A stretch of DNA of 64,000 nt from VYFG01 sp965248685 (GCA_965248685.1 CBDFKC010000002.1:124001-188000), one strand, 5' to 3'; positions 24,770-33,874 are shown, counted from the first letter of the stretch. Notes: a model not told the origin generated them from the sequence alone. Numbers and translations: made by a program.

Positions 24770-24979
24770 ATGGCTAATCACAATAATACCACGACAAACC
24801 AAGAAAGCAGGGCAGCAAAAGAACGGAGAGATCGAATCTCAATCAGCCTCTTTAACGAGTTCGAATGTCTTCGACTCGGCGACCACGACAAAGAGCGAGA
24901 GAAGTTTACTTTGGAAATCATTGAGACTACACAAATCAGTAAAGAAAGTTTTCAGGAGTTAAACCAAAACAAGACCTGA
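24770..24979 (+). CDS. Small charged protein of the immunity region, unknown
   Basis: 69 residues from ATG 24770 (AGGTACAGGA upstream), with an in-frame ATG also at 24755. It is polar and Asn/Thr-rich at the start, with a charged helix after. It is controlled by the promoter with the ribbon-helix-helix operator pair and ends 5 bases before the convergent XRE gene. No family recognised. Confidence 0.5.
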   Translation: MANHNNTTTNQESRAAKERRDRISISLFNEFECLRLGDHDKEREKFTLEIIETTQISKESFQELNQNKT

Positions 24980-24984
24980 CTGAA

Positions 24985-25344
24985 CTAGCGTTTCTTCTTG
25001 GCTTTCTTCTTCTTGGTGTCCGGTGGTATTGCTCTTAGCATTTGTAAAGCAAAATCCAACTGGTCGTCAGACATAGGAGCAACAATGGCGTGAAGCGCAG
25101 TTAAGCGGGGGTTAACATCGCTACCTGCAGCACCGGGGGCCTTTTTCCCTGTTGCTAGCCACTCTGGAGAAACACCATAAGCCCTTGCTGCAATATGGAG
25201 GTGTTCAGAGTTTATAGTTTTGCTCTTCCCAGATTCCCACTGGCCTATAGCTGAAGTGGAGATTCCTACTGCTTTCCCAGCTTCTTCTTGAGTTAATCCC
25301 GCACTTTTACGGGCATGTCTGGCTCTTTCCGCAAGCGTTTTCAC
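24985..25344 (-). CDS. XRE-family repressor
   Basis: 119 residues starting at GTG 25344 (AAGGGAGGTGG upstream). The helix-turn-helix is GLTQEEAGKAVGISTSAIGQ (16-35), continuing WESGK, then a short helical dimerisation-type tail and a Lys-rich C-terminus. No peptidase domain. Site ACAAGTATACTTGA lies 30 bases upstream of its start and overlaps the divergent promoter for the VapE transcript. It is therefore a good candidate for the protein that binds the seven dispersed operators, though the S24 repressor cannot be excluded. Confidence 0.85.
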   Translation of the reverse strand: MKTLAERARHARKSAGLTQEEAGKAVGISTSAIGQWESGKSKTINSEHLHIAARAYGVSPEWLATGKKAPGAAGSDVNPRLTALHAIVAPMSDDQLDFALQMLRAIPPDTKKKKAKKKR

Positions 25345-25370
25345 AATCCACCTCCCTTACTTGCGCTATA

Positions 25371-25412
25371 AATACAAGTATACTTGACTTTTAGGGAGGG
25401 TTTCTGTATGAT
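25371..25412 (+). promoter_or_regulatory. Rightward early promoter with operator
   Basis: TTGACT (25384-25389), 17 bases, TATGAT (25407-25412) on the plus strand. The operator palindrome ACAAGTATACTTGA (25374-25387, 13 of 14) covers the -35. It drives the small leader gene and the VapE-type primase-helicase. The same site lies just upstream of the divergent XRE gene, allowing autoregulation. Confidence 0.75.
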
Positions 25413-25454
25413 GTGGCGTTTTTGTCCGCTCAATCCACCAAGGAGGCATTGCAC

Positions 25455-25631
25455 TTGTTCGCTGTTCATAAAATATTCCTGTTGGTCAAATTTATCCCTT
25501 TAATTTTATTCGGGGATTCTAAGTCATACTACTCTGTCCCTGTGAATGTAAGCTTACTTGCATTCGTAAATAGATGCAATGTGAATAGTTCACATTTTTC
25601 ACACAACTTCTGCAACGGGTTTGCAGCTTGA
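25455..25631 (+). CDS. Small leader ORF coupled to the VapE gene
   Basis: 58 codons from TTG 25455, chosen because a perfect AAGGAGG ends 8 bases upstream. Hydrophobic N-terminal half (HKIFLLVKFIPLILFG), then polar. The stop overlaps the VapE start as TTGA, so this ORF may load ribosomes for the VapE gene, which has no Shine-Dalgarno of its own. No family recognised. Confidence 0.45.
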   Translation: MFAVHKIFLLVKFIPLILFGDSKSYYSVPVNVSLLAFVNRCNVNSSHFSHNFCNGFAA

Positions 25632-28051
25632 GTTCTATCAATCCGATTCAGGTCGGAAAGAAACTAAAAATATCAACAGGTAAGAATGTTTCAGGGGCCG
25701 GGGGCAATCGACTTTCCGCAATCAGTAAGAGTTGGACCGATATAGTAGAGCGTTTAAACAAGTCCAAACCTACTAAGGAAACCGCTGAGCAATATGCTCG
25801 GATGGACCCTACCAAAAAAGCTAAGCTCAAGGACACCGGTTATTTCATTGGCGGTCAGTATGCTAAATCGGGCATCAGACATGGTATGCCCGAATTCCGT
25901 GTACTACTGGCCCTCGATATGGACTACGGACCAAAGAACTACGCTGCTGTACTAGCCGATAAGCTTGAGGGCTTCGAGTTCATAGCCCACTCCACTCATT
26001 CACATACCGAAGACTCTCCCAGGCTACGGATAGTCCTTCCGTTGCTTGATGAGCTACCGGCAGAGAAGTACGTAGCATTATCGCGCTTACTGGCAGATCG
26101 TATAGGTATTGAGCTATTCGATCACACGTCACACCAGGCGGGCAGGGCGATGTTCTGGCCCTCTCACCCGCACGATATCGAGCCGGTGTTTATCCACCAG
26201 AAAGGTAGCTGGATAAATGGTGGTGAGTACATCGATAGCAACTTAGCCGACTGGCGCGATACTTCTAGCTATCCAAGGTCCGAGAGGGAGACCAAGGAAC
26301 TCCGGTTCAGCACTGAGAAAGCCGAGGACCCGTTAACAAAGGAGGGGTTCATCGGTGCTTTCTGCAATGCCTACAGTATCAGGGAGGCGATAGCGCGGTT
26401 CCTGGAAGAAGACTATATCGAAAGCACGGATATGGTTGATCGGTTCTCCTACGCCGGGAGTACGACGATCAATGGTGCGGCGATCTACGATGACAAGTTC
26501 CTGTACTCGTATCACGAGAAGGACCCTTGCTCAGGGCGACTGGTCAATGCATTCGATCTGGTGCGCATTCATAAGTTCGGGGAGCTGGATGACAAGGTCA
26601 AGGATTTAGCGAAAACACCTGTAGGTAAGTTACCGAGCTTCAAGGCAATGAAGGTCGAGCTGGAGTTCGATGATGCTATGACGGTGAGCCTCGTTAGCCG
26701 GAGGTTACCTGAAGAGACTCAAGAAGAGATCAAGAAGGAAAAAGAGGATACCCGGTGGATGGGCGAGCTACGGAGAAATGATCGCGGCGATATCTTACCG
26801 ACGTATTTGAATATCATCCTACTAATCGAAAATGATGCGAACCTTAAAGGCAAGCTGGCTTTTAACGAACTTAAATCCGCGCTGGTACGAATGGGCGATG
26901 TCCCTTGGGCAAAGTGCGAGGATAAAGACGGAGGGGATACATGGAGCGATACCGATGACCTCCACTTACGCGCCTATCTGGAAAAGAAAAGGCGCGTCGA
27001 GGTAAACAAGAATAATGCTCACGATGCGACAAACAAGATTGGTGCCGCGATGCCTTTCGATCCAGTGAAGAAATATTTAGATAAACTGGAATGGGATGGC
27101 GTTGGCAGGCTGGATAGTCTGATGATCGATTTCCTGGGCTGCGAGGATAACCCCTATACACGGGCTGTAAGTTCGAAGATGCTGATTGCTGCTGTAGCGC
27201 GTGTGTACGTGCCGGGGATCAAATTCGATCACGCCTGCATCATTGAGGGGCGACAGGGTCTGGGTAAGTCTACGTTTATCGCTACACTATGCCCAAGAGA
27301 GGATTGGTTCTCAGACGCCATCAATTCTTTCTCAGGTAAGGAAGCAGTCGAGGACATGCAAGGTACCTGGATTATGGAGATGCCGGAACTTTCAGCGTTT
27401 CGTAAAAGTAAGATCGAAGAAATCAAGAGTTTCATTACGCGGCAAGTCGATAAATCCCGGATGGTTTTCGAGAGACGTCGCGGAGAGTTTCCCAGGCGCT
27501 GCGTATTGTTTGGCACGACTAATGACACTCGTTACCTGAAGGATGACTCAGGCAACAGAAGGTTCTGGCCTATCAAATCTAACCTAAGTGGTCCACTGGA
27601 TATCAAAGGTATGGTGGCTATCCGGGACCAGATATGGGCTGAAGCTAAGCATCGATATGGGGCGAAGGAATCATTGTATATCTCCGATGCAGCAATCATG
27701 GAATTAGCCAAAAGCGAGCAGGATGCGAGGTTCGATGAAGATGAGAGATTCGAGTCTATAAAAGAGTGGCTCAGTACTGATATCCCCGAGGATTACTGGA
27801 CCAACTTGACTGACTTCCCGACCGATGATATTGCAATGGTCAAAAGGGATCGTACCTGCATTGCAGAGATCGCCGAGAAGTGTCTGAAAATACCCACTAA
27901 AGACCTGAATGTTCACTCCCAGGCAATCCGGTCAATGATGAGCAGAATGCCAGGTTGGGAGGTGGGCAGGTCTTCCCTTAAATTTGGTGGGAAGTACGGT
28001 CGGTACAGTCAACGCAGGGGTTATATATATGCCGGGTTTGATTTTGGATAA
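25628..28051 (+). CDS. VapE-type primase-helicase
   Basis: 807 residues. The N-terminal 300 residues resemble an archaeo-eukaryotic primase-like region (LALDMDYG, then THSHTEDSPRLRIVLPL, then an HQAGRAMFWPS segment). The C-terminal half is the virulence-associated E/SF3 P-loop helicase: Walker A EGRQGLGKST near residue 540, GTWIMEMPEL for Walker B, then FGTTND and GNRRFWP. Such proteins start phage or island replication. Start TTG 25628 matches the family N-terminus and overlaps the upstream stop. The GTTCC-rich gap that follows is a candidate origin. Confidence 0.9.
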   Translation: MSSINPIQVGKKLKISTGKNVSGAGGNRLSAISKSWTDIVERLNKSKPTKETAEQYARMDPTKKAKLKDTGYFIGGQYAKSGIRHGMPEFRVLLALDMDYGPKNYAAVLADKLEGFEFIAHSTHSHTEDSPRLRIVLPLLDELPAEKYVALSRLLADRIGIELFDHTSHQAGRAMFWPSHPHDIEPVFIHQKGSWINGGEYIDSNLADWRDTSSYPRSERETKELRFSTEKAEDPLTKEGFIGAFCNAYSIREAIARFLEEDYIESTDMVDRFSYAGSTTINGAAIYDDKFLYSYHEKDPCSGRLVNAFDLVRIHKFGELDDKVKDLAKTPVGKLPSFKAMKVELEFDDAMTVSLVSRRLPEETQEEIKKEKEDTRWMGELRRNDRGDILPTYLNIILLIENDANLKGKLAFNELKSALVRMGDVPWAKCEDKDGGDTWSDTDDLHLRAYLEKKRRVEVNKNNAHDATNKIGAAMPFDPVKKYLDKLEWDGVGRLDSLMIDFLGCEDNPYTRAVSSKMLIAAVARVYVPGIKFDHACIIEGRQGLGKSTFIATLCPREDWFSDAINSFSGKEAVEDMQGTWIMEMPELSAFRKSKIEEIKSFITRQVDKSRMVFERRRGEFPRRCVLFGTTNDTRYLKDDSGNRRFWPIKSNLSGPLDIKGMVAIRDQIWAEAKHRYGAKESLYISDAAIMELAKSEQDARFDEDERFESIKEWLSTDIPEDYWTNLTDFPTDDIAMVKRDRTCIAEIAEKCLKIPTKDLNVHSQAIRSMMSRMPGWEVGRSSLKFGGKYGRYSQRRGYIYAGFDFG

Positions 28052-28374
28052 TTACAGATGTGCAGGAACAGCGAAGTGTTCCAAAGGTGTTCCCCCACTG
28101 AGTAGTGTTCCCCCTATGAGGGAACGGGGAACAGTCCAGGGGGCAGGTGTGTTCCCTCTAATGTTCCCCGCAAAAACCTTTCTTATCATAAGTTTAAGTC
28201 ATGTTTAAGGTATAGGGAACAGAAGGAACAGTGATAACTTCTATACATAAGAGAACAGTATATTACCTATTTATAGTCATATTTCATCGTATTACATACC
28301 TGTATATGAATGGCGGTTTTTTGCCGTTCCCCCGTTCCCCCTAGGTAGAAGAGCAGATTTTAAGGTGAGGGAGT
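28052..28374. other. Intergenic region with clustered GTTCC/GGAAC motifs, candidate origin
   Basis: 323 bases without a convincing gene. About eleven copies of GTTCC or its complement occur, many extended as GTGTTCCCCC or GGGAACAG, mainly 28065-28170 and again at 28215-28255 and 28325-28340. An AT-rich stretch (28180-28310) separates the clusters. Position directly after the primase-helicase, plus repeats and AT-rich DNA, fits an iteron-type replication origin. This is inference. Confidence 0.4.
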
Positions 28375-29109
28375 ATGCAAACCGCATACCAATTCGCAGA
28401 ACAAATATTCAAAGCCAACAGGCACTCATTTTTAGACAAAGAGGACCTGATGGTACAGAAGAAAAAAGCACCCCTAAGCGCGGGGAGTAAGCGAGATACA
28501 GAAACACCTGGATTGTCGGTTGACTTGATTTGCGTCAACGGCCCGCCGCGATCTGGCAAGGATACGGTTGCCGGGATAATCCAGCATGAGCTAAGCGATT
28601 GGGAAAACTACCCAGAACGCGGTGAAGCGGTGGAACCGAGGATCGACAAGTTCGCAGCACCGCTCGACAGGATCGCACAGGCAGTCCTTGGGTGTGACGA
28701 CCAGGAATACCGAGTGCTGCGCGAAGAGAAGAAGGATGAAAAGTTAGATGGCTACGATTGCACTATGCGCGATCTGCTCATCGCAATTTCCGAGGTACTT
28801 CTTAAGCCACTTTTTGGCGATGATTATTTTGCGGTGCAGGCTTTGAAGAGGTTGACGCCGGATGACGACATCGTAATTTATTCCGATAGTGGGTTCCAGG
28901 TGGAGTTTGATCGAGTGAAGGCGGAGATAGCTGAGCACCCACTTTCAAATATATGTTTGGTGAGAACCCATAGAAAAGGGACGACATTCAAAGGTGACTC
29001 CCGCCACCGAGTAGAGGCAGATGGCGCAATTGATATCACTAACGATGAAGATATCGAGGCGCTGACAAATCGAGTTATAGAAAAAGTACTTATCGGAGAT
29101 GAAGTATGA
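28375..29109 (+). CDS. P-loop kinase, deoxynucleoside monophosphate kinase-like
   Basis: 244 residues. After a 45-residue polar leader, ICVNGPPRSGKDTVAGII is a P-loop of the dNMP kinase type (GxxxSGKDT). Later DKFAAPLDRIAQAVLG resembles the nucleotide-binding region of T4-type or phage dNMP kinases. It would phosphorylate dNMPs for phage replication. GAGGGAG precedes the ATG. It overlaps the next gene by 4 bases. Confidence 0.78.
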   Translation: MQTAYQFAEQIFKANRHSFLDKEDLMVQKKKAPLSAGSKRDTETPGLSVDLICVNGPPRSGKDTVAGIIQHELSDWENYPERGEAVEPRIDKFAAPLDRIAQAVLGCDDQEYRVLREEKKDEKLDGYDCTMRDLLIAISEVLLKPLFGDDYFAVQALKRLTPDDDIVIYSDSGFQVEFDRVKAEIAEHPLSNICLVRTHRKGTTFKGDSRHRVEADGAIDITNDEDIEALTNRVIEKVLIGDEV

Positions 29110-29378
29110 ACAGCGTTGAAGCAGCAAAGGTGTTTAGCCTTGAAGAAATTTACGAACAAATAGCGGAACTAGCGGGAACCGGAGTAAGCATGATCGTTGG
29201 TCTAAACTTTTGGGCCGATGGATTGACATGCCTGCCATCGGATAATGGCTTAGCAAGCGAGTGGTATCGAATGGACTCGATAGCGGGCGATCAGATAATG
29301 GGTGTCTACGATGTAGAGATCACATTAGATGAACTTAGGGAAGACCAAGACTTTTTCTTAAACATGAATCAGCGATAA
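29106..29378 (+). CDS. Small acidic protein, unknown
   Basis: 90 residues, acidic, with the core IVGLNFWADGLTCLPSDNG. No family recognised. Overlaps the kinase stop by 4 bases and is followed after 2 bases by the zinc-finger gene. Confidence 0.55.
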   Translation: MNSVEAAKVFSLEEIYEQIAELAGTGVSMIVGLNFWADGLTCLPSDNGLASEWYRMDSIAGDQIMGVYDVEITLDELREDQDFFLNMNQR

Positions 29379-29380
29379 CT

Positions 29381-29998
29381 ATGGACCCAAGAGACCTTAT
29401 TTCGTATACCGCAAGAAGTACTTTTTTCGAACAGATGGCAAAGCTACAGAGCAAACAGTTCGGAGACAAGAGAGTAAACAGGATACAGTTGGAGCAACCG
29501 TTCGAACCGGCCCCCCTTGATGAAGTGGCGGGTACGATAGGTCTGTTGAGGAACAAAGCACTATCAGATTACGTACACGTTAAGTACGCTGGAACTAGGG
29601 AGGATGTTAACCACCTATTCAACGCAGTGTTCGGGCTATGCAGGAGGAAGCACCCCAATTGGTTCGGTGAATCAGAGGGCACAACACAGCGTAAGAAAAA
29701 CCAGAAACGGAGGGAAGGTATCATCACTAAGCTGGTTGCGCTCGCAGGATATCAGAACATCGCACCCAACGTATGTATTACATGCAGAGGACAGCGCTGG
29801 GTAGAACTGGCGGACAAGACACACCTGAATTGCCATGCATGCGAGGGCAGAGGGATACGCAAGTGGATCAGCAGAGATATTGCTGGGCTGCTGGATATGG
29901 CGGAGCGCACGTACACCAATAACTGGGCAGATAAGCTACCGATAATATCTAAGTATTTTGGGCATTTCGAGGCAAAATTGCTAAAGGCCAGGAGGTAA
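29381..29998 (+). CDS. Zinc-finger protein, possible late-gene antiterminator
   Basis: 205 residues. The C-terminal third has a DnaJ-like zinc pair CITCRGQRW and CHACEGRGI. Middle helices include a basic stretch (QRKKNQKRREG). Last gene of the rightward early block before the acidic gene and late region. Lambda-type Q antiterminators of several subfamilies combine helices with such a zinc finger, so a Q-like role fits by position and motif. It is not proven. Confidence 0.55.
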   Translation: MDPRDLISYTARSTFFEQMAKLQSKQFGDKRVNRIQLEQPFEPAPLDEVAGTIGLLRNKALSDYVHVKYAGTREDVNHLFNAVFGLCRRKHPNWFGESEGTTQRKKNQKRREGIITKLVALAGYQNIAPNVCITCRGQRWVELADKTHLNCHACEGRGIRKWISRDIAGLLDMAERTYTNNWADKLPIISKYFGHFEAKLLKARR

Positions 29999-30116
29999 AA
30001 GAGTCTTTGGGTAACTTTTACCGCAATATATGTATGCTTAATAATGAGAGGGAAGTACTTTTCGTCTTTCCCCGGCAAAGACACCGAAACAAACGCAACC
30101 TACATAGGAATTAGAC

Positions 30117-30650
30117 ATGGCGAGAAGGAAGAAGAAGGCGCTCACTGCTGCTGAAAAAAAAGCGCAGGCTGCTGAAGCGAAGGCGAAGAAAGAGCGAGAC
30201 GAAGCCGATGCTGCTGAGAAAGAGGCTGAAGAAACACGAGCCGAAGCGGATCGAGTCAAGGCGGAAGCAGAAAAAGGGACCCCCAATGAAAATGAAAACC
30301 CTTCTAAAAATACTGATGCTGAAACGGGCGGCGGCGAAGACCAGGGCAGCGATGAAGACACCGCTGGCGATAATAACGCTGATAACGATAGTGACGGCAC
30401 TCCTGGTAGTGAAGATATCGCCGATACTGTCGATGTTTCTGACGATACTACTGATAGCTCTGATGCTGGCGATACTGGCGCAACGGATGTATCGGATCAG
30501 CCAAAGATTGGCGACAAGAAGCGAATCCATTTCAAAGCAAATGAAACCTTGTCACTGGAAGATGGCGAGTGGCACATAGAAAGCGTTCGCCTCGGATATT
30601 TAAATCTACGCAAGGTTGCTGAGGCACCAGAAGAAGATTGGGATCAGTAG
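30117..30650 (+). CDS. Coiled-coil protein with acidic low-complexity middle
   Basis: 177 residues: a basic start, a charged coiled coil rich in Ala/Glu/Lys (about 8-55), a long Asp/Asn/Gly/Thr-rich acidic segment (55-130), and a short globular C-terminus (KIGDKKRIHFKANETLSLED). Function unknown. The low-complexity middle resembles DNA-mimic or linker regions. The 118-base upstream gap has only a Shine-Dalgarno. Confidence 0.55.
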   Translation: MARRKKKALTAAEKKAQAAEAKAKKERDEADAAEKEAEETRAEADRVKAEAEKGTPNENENPSKNTDAETGGGEDQGSDEDTAGDNNADNDSDGTPGSEDIADTVDVSDDTTDSSDAGDTGATDVSDQPKIGDKKRIHFKANETLSLEDGEWHIESVRLGYLNLRKVAEAPEEDWDQ

Positions 30651-30809
30651 GGACCCCATTTAGTAGGGCAGGGCTTTCGAAGTTGGGTCCCGGGCACATT
30701 GGCGCGGGTTTCAATTGGGTCCCCTACAGATCACGACGGCTTTAAAAACGGGACCCCTTTAAAAGGCCACGGCTTTCACTTGGGACCCCTTTTGCAACGC
30801 CACGGCTTT
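30650..30809. repeat. Degenerate repeats pairing GGGACCCC with GGCTTT
   Basis: Five copies of GGGACCCC or GGGTCCC (30650, 30685, 30717, 30750, 30782) alternate with GGCTTT (30672, 30738, 30771, 30804) at roughly 32-35 base spacing. A related unit GGCACCCCTTT...AAAGGCTTTGAC is at 33914-33944. Intergenic, with no coding role seen. Confidence 0.55.
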
Positions 30810-30936
30810 GCGAATAAATCAAAGGGTAGCTGCGGGACAGCTACGGCAGATGTCAAGGATACTTTTTCATTAAGTAAAAACCAGGGATGCCAAGGACGGC
30901 AAATTATTCTTAACTATTTAAGCGAGGCAGAAAATT

Positions 30937-31077
30937 ATGAAAGGTGAATTTTGGCATGAGTGGTGGAACAAGAAGTTAAGACCTACTAACGATGGAATTT
31001 GGCCTGACGATGATGGCATTAAACCGGGCGGTGAAACAGACTACATATCAACCGAACGGTTACACGAAGTTCCGTAG
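30937..31077 (+). CDS. Small Trp-rich protein, unknown
   Basis: 46 codons from ATG 30937, with a GAGG 12 bases upstream. The start MKGEFWHEWWNKK is Trp-rich; the rest is acidic and polar. An alternative overlapping frame (30992-31351) is also open, so the assignment is uncertain. Confidence 0.4.
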   Translation: MKGEFWHEWWNKKLRPTNDGIWPDDDGIKPGGETDYISTERLHEVP

Positions 31078-31416
31078 TTTAGTAAACAACGGATACATAA
31101 ACTTAAAGTTTAACTACCAACAAAAATATAAACTACGATACTGCGGTATGGCAGCACGGTTTAGCAGGCTATGGACTGGGGATTCTCGGTCGGCGATGTT
31201 AAGCGAGGTCGGGGTCGCGGGGCACTCACTAGTTGAGAGTACTAATTCTAACCCGGAACGACATAACCTTGGTAACCCGTATATTGCAAGCACGACTATT
31301 CATGGATTATTTCTGTGGAATATAGCGATGGCACTGATGACGATCAGATAGAACGGCGGTTCTCCAGTATCGTAGTTTATTTTTATTAAAAGTTTTGGAC
31401 AAAACAACTATTTTGT
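31078..31416. other. Intergenic stretch with no confident gene
   Basis: 339 bases. A plus-strand frame stays open to 31351 but lacks a Shine-Dalgarno and a recognisable protein. No tRNA cloverleaf could be drawn. Confidence 0.4.
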
Positions 31417-31542
31417 ACTAACTGGGACTAAAGGACTAACTGGGACTAAAGGACTAACTGGGACTAAAGGACTAACTGGGACTAAAGGACTAACTGGGAC
31501 TAAAGGACTAACTGGGACTAAAGGACTAACTGGGACTAAAGG
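31417..31542. repeat. 18-bp tandem repeat, 7 exact copies
   Basis: Unit ACTAACTGGGACTAAAGG repeated seven times without change from 31417 to 31542. Perfect identity points to recent expansion or active homogenisation. A minus-strand frame through it would encode repeated SPLVPV, but nothing else supports a gene. Confidence 0.9.
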
Positions 31543-31711
31543 GAAATTTGTAATAATTGGGTTTTCGAAAAAGAAAGTAAAAATTGATCGAAATCGGAAA
31601 TGTCCCAGGAAACTATAAATTATCGGCATCAAGGAAAAACCCCTAGGATAAACTTTTGTAGTCTGTAATTTTTACTAACAGAAAAAGTTTCAAATAAAAT
31701 AACAATAATGC

Positions 31712-31741
31712 TTGTATATATAATACAAGTGTACTATATTT
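31712..31741 (+). promoter_or_regulatory. Rightward promoter with operator, methylase gene
   Basis: TTGTAT (31712-31717), 17 bases, TATATT (31735-31740) on the plus strand. The spacer holds ACAAGTGTACTATA (31725-31738), a 10-of-14 match to the operator palindrome. Lies 95 bases before the methylase gene. Confidence 0.6.
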
Positions 31742-31835
31742 ATATTTCCCATAGAGGAAAGCGCGGTTCCAGATTGTTGAAGCAACCCGGAACCGCTAAT
31801 CAAGGTTAGTAAACTGAATCGATAGGTACTGAACA

Positions 31836-33851
31836 ATGACTAAAGCAAATCTTAGCACAACAGAAAATAATTCTTTTTTCGTAGGTCAACCAATTTACCA
31901 AAATACTTACGGTAAAAATGGATATATCTCAGCAGTAGAAGAAAATAAAAGTAACACCTATATCATAGGTGCGAAAATGGAAAGTATTGAGTTATCAATT
32001 GACATCGTATACGACGATGGCACCATGTCGCGAGGGTTAGCAGAACAAACAGTCGCTAAATGGGCGGATGCTGCGAGGCAATCAGCGATTCAACCCGAAG
32101 CCGTGGAGGTAATGGTGACGGCGGCAAACGCTAAGCAGGAAGAGTATAGAAAGCAGCAAGCGCGAAAAAAGCAAACAGACGAATACGACCGCGCAAAGTT
32201 TTTAGTCGAAGCGGAAGCCAGAACGCCATCATGGGCTAAGGCGGTAATAACCGCGACGCGCCATATTAACGATTGCGATTCTATGACTGACTATTTCGGA
32301 CATAAAACTGCCGAAACGGTAATACTTGGGTTTTCTAAACATACCCGCGACCTATTCCCGGAACTTAGAAAGTCTGCAGCAAATTATTCAGAGACTGAGA
32401 ATCTATCGGTTAAACCTGAAAAGCCGGAAGGCGCAAACGAGTACTGGACACCGGAAGACGAACACCGCGAGAAATATTCTATGGGTTCCGGCTACTATCT
32501 CGGAGTGTATAAAAACCACGATGGATGGGTAGTGAGTAAAGATAGTATTAAAGACTATACGCAAGTACCTACCGGGATATGGAGCTTAGGCGATACAACG
32601 AAGCCAAAAACGCGAACAGTCAAAAGCACTTCAACCGCTCCGCAGGGTGTGACCATCGAACAGCATACCCACACCAAAAAAGGGTTTGAGATGTCAATTG
32701 TACTCCTGGCGGATCGAGTTTCTCGCGAAGAATATTTATCTCTACTCGATCAAGCGAAGAGTTTAGGCGGTTGGTATTCCAGAAAATGGGGTTCAACTCC
32801 TGCGGGCTTTGCGTTTAAGGAAGAAGATTCCGCTAAGCAATTCGCGGATAGTATCGCAGTAGCCCCACAAGAAGCGCCGAACGAAAACGAGCCAGCAAAA
32901 AAGACCGTCAATACTGATCAAGCCGAAAAGCTGCGAGTACTTGCGGATAAGATGCAATCGGATATTGATAGCAAGTTAGCAGATCGGCAAACGAATACAG
33001 CAAAAAGGTTAGCACAAGCGAATCACGCAAGGCTGGAAGGTGAAAGATTACAACGGGCGCAAACAGCTTTGCGAGGTCTAGCAGATTTGCACGACGCCGG
33101 ACAAGTGCCCGAGGAATTGCAAGGTGTTAAAAGTAAAAAGGCGATTATTGAATTAGTCGGAACTAAAACGCAACAAACAGAAAACGGTTATCATTCTTTC
33201 CAAGTATGTACAGGAGAACGTCGCAGTGATTCGCCTGAAGCGATAGAGATATGGAAGCTGTTAAAACCGAAGAGCGCCGAAGAGAAGGCGCAAGATGATC
33301 TAAGGCGCAAAATTGACGACTTACAATTCTCTAAAATTCCCGGATACTTTCCAACGCCAGAAGATGTAGTCAAACAAATGATTGACCTGGCGGACGTGGA
33401 AATGAATCACAGCGTACTGGAACCTAGCGCGGGTGGTGGAGCTATCACGGACGGATTATCCGACGCACACCACGAAGGGATAAAAACGGTATATGAAGTA
33501 AACCACACGCTATGCGAAGTGCTACGTTTAAAGGGATTCGATGTTAGCTCGGATGATTTTATGGAGCAAACGCCGCCCGCGTTCGGATTCGACAGAGTGT
33601 TAATGAATCCCCCCTTTGAAAATTTGCAGGATGTTGACCACGTTCGACACGCTTTTAAATTCCTGAAGCCTGGAGGCCGGTTAGTTGCTGTAATGTCCCC
33701 GAGCGGATTTTTCAGGGCAGACAAAAAATCTACTGAGTTCCGGTATTGGTTCGAAGAGCTGGGCGGTGAAAAAGTTGTGCTACCAGAAGGATCATTTAAG
33801 GATAGCGGCACCGGAGTCAATACGGTTTTAATTGTGATCGACAAAGATTAA
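31836..33851 (+). CDS. Orphan DNA adenine methyltransferase with long N-terminal region
   Basis: 671 residues. The C-terminal 175 residues are an N6-adenine methylase: GYFPTPEDVVKQMI, motif I LEPSAGGG (near 527), and catalytic NPPF (near 590). The first 500 residues are not recognised and include a basic coiled-coil part (about 360-420). No restriction enzyme gene is nearby, so a protective or regulatory methylation role is likely. An operator-controlled promoter precedes it and a terminator follows it. Confidence 0.8.
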   Translation: MTKANLSTTENNSFFVGQPIYQNTYGKNGYISAVEENKSNTYIIGAKMESIELSIDIVYDDGTMSRGLAEQTVAKWADAARQSAIQPEAVEVMVTAANAKQEEYRKQQARKKQTDEYDRAKFLVEAEARTPSWAKAVITATRHINDCDSMTDYFGHKTAETVILGFSKHTRDLFPELRKSAANYSETENLSVKPEKPEGANEYWTPEDEHREKYSMGSGYYLGVYKNHDGWVVSKDSIKDYTQVPTGIWSLGDTTKPKTRTVKSTSTAPQGVTIEQHTHTKKGFEMSIVLLADRVSREEYLSLLDQAKSLGGWYSRKWGSTPAGFAFKEEDSAKQFADSIAVAPQEAPNENEPAKKTVNTDQAEKLRVLADKMQSDIDSKLADRQTNTAKRLAQANHARLEGERLQRAQTALRGLADLHDAGQVPEELQGVKSKKAIIELVGTKTQQTENGYHSFQVCTGERRSDSPEAIEIWKLLKPKSAEEKAQDDLRRKIDDLQFSKIPGYFPTPEDVVKQMIDLADVEMNHSVLEPSAGGGAITDGLSDAHHEGIKTVYEVNHTLCEVLRLKGFDVSSDDFMEQTPPAFGFDRVLMNPPFENLQDVDHVRHAFKFLKPGGRLVAVMSPSGFFRADKKSTEFRYWFEELGGEKVVLPEGSFKDSGTGVNTVLIVIDKD

Positions 33852-33874
33852 CCTCGATTCAGGTTAACTTTTAA

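Noticed and set aside
31130..31260. Possible tRNA in the gene-poor stretch
   Set aside because: No acceptor stem, anticodon arm or T-loop sequence could be paired.
30992..31351. Plus-strand protein of 119 residues
   Set aside because: Overlaps the better-supported small ORF, no Shine-Dalgarno, no recognisable protein features.
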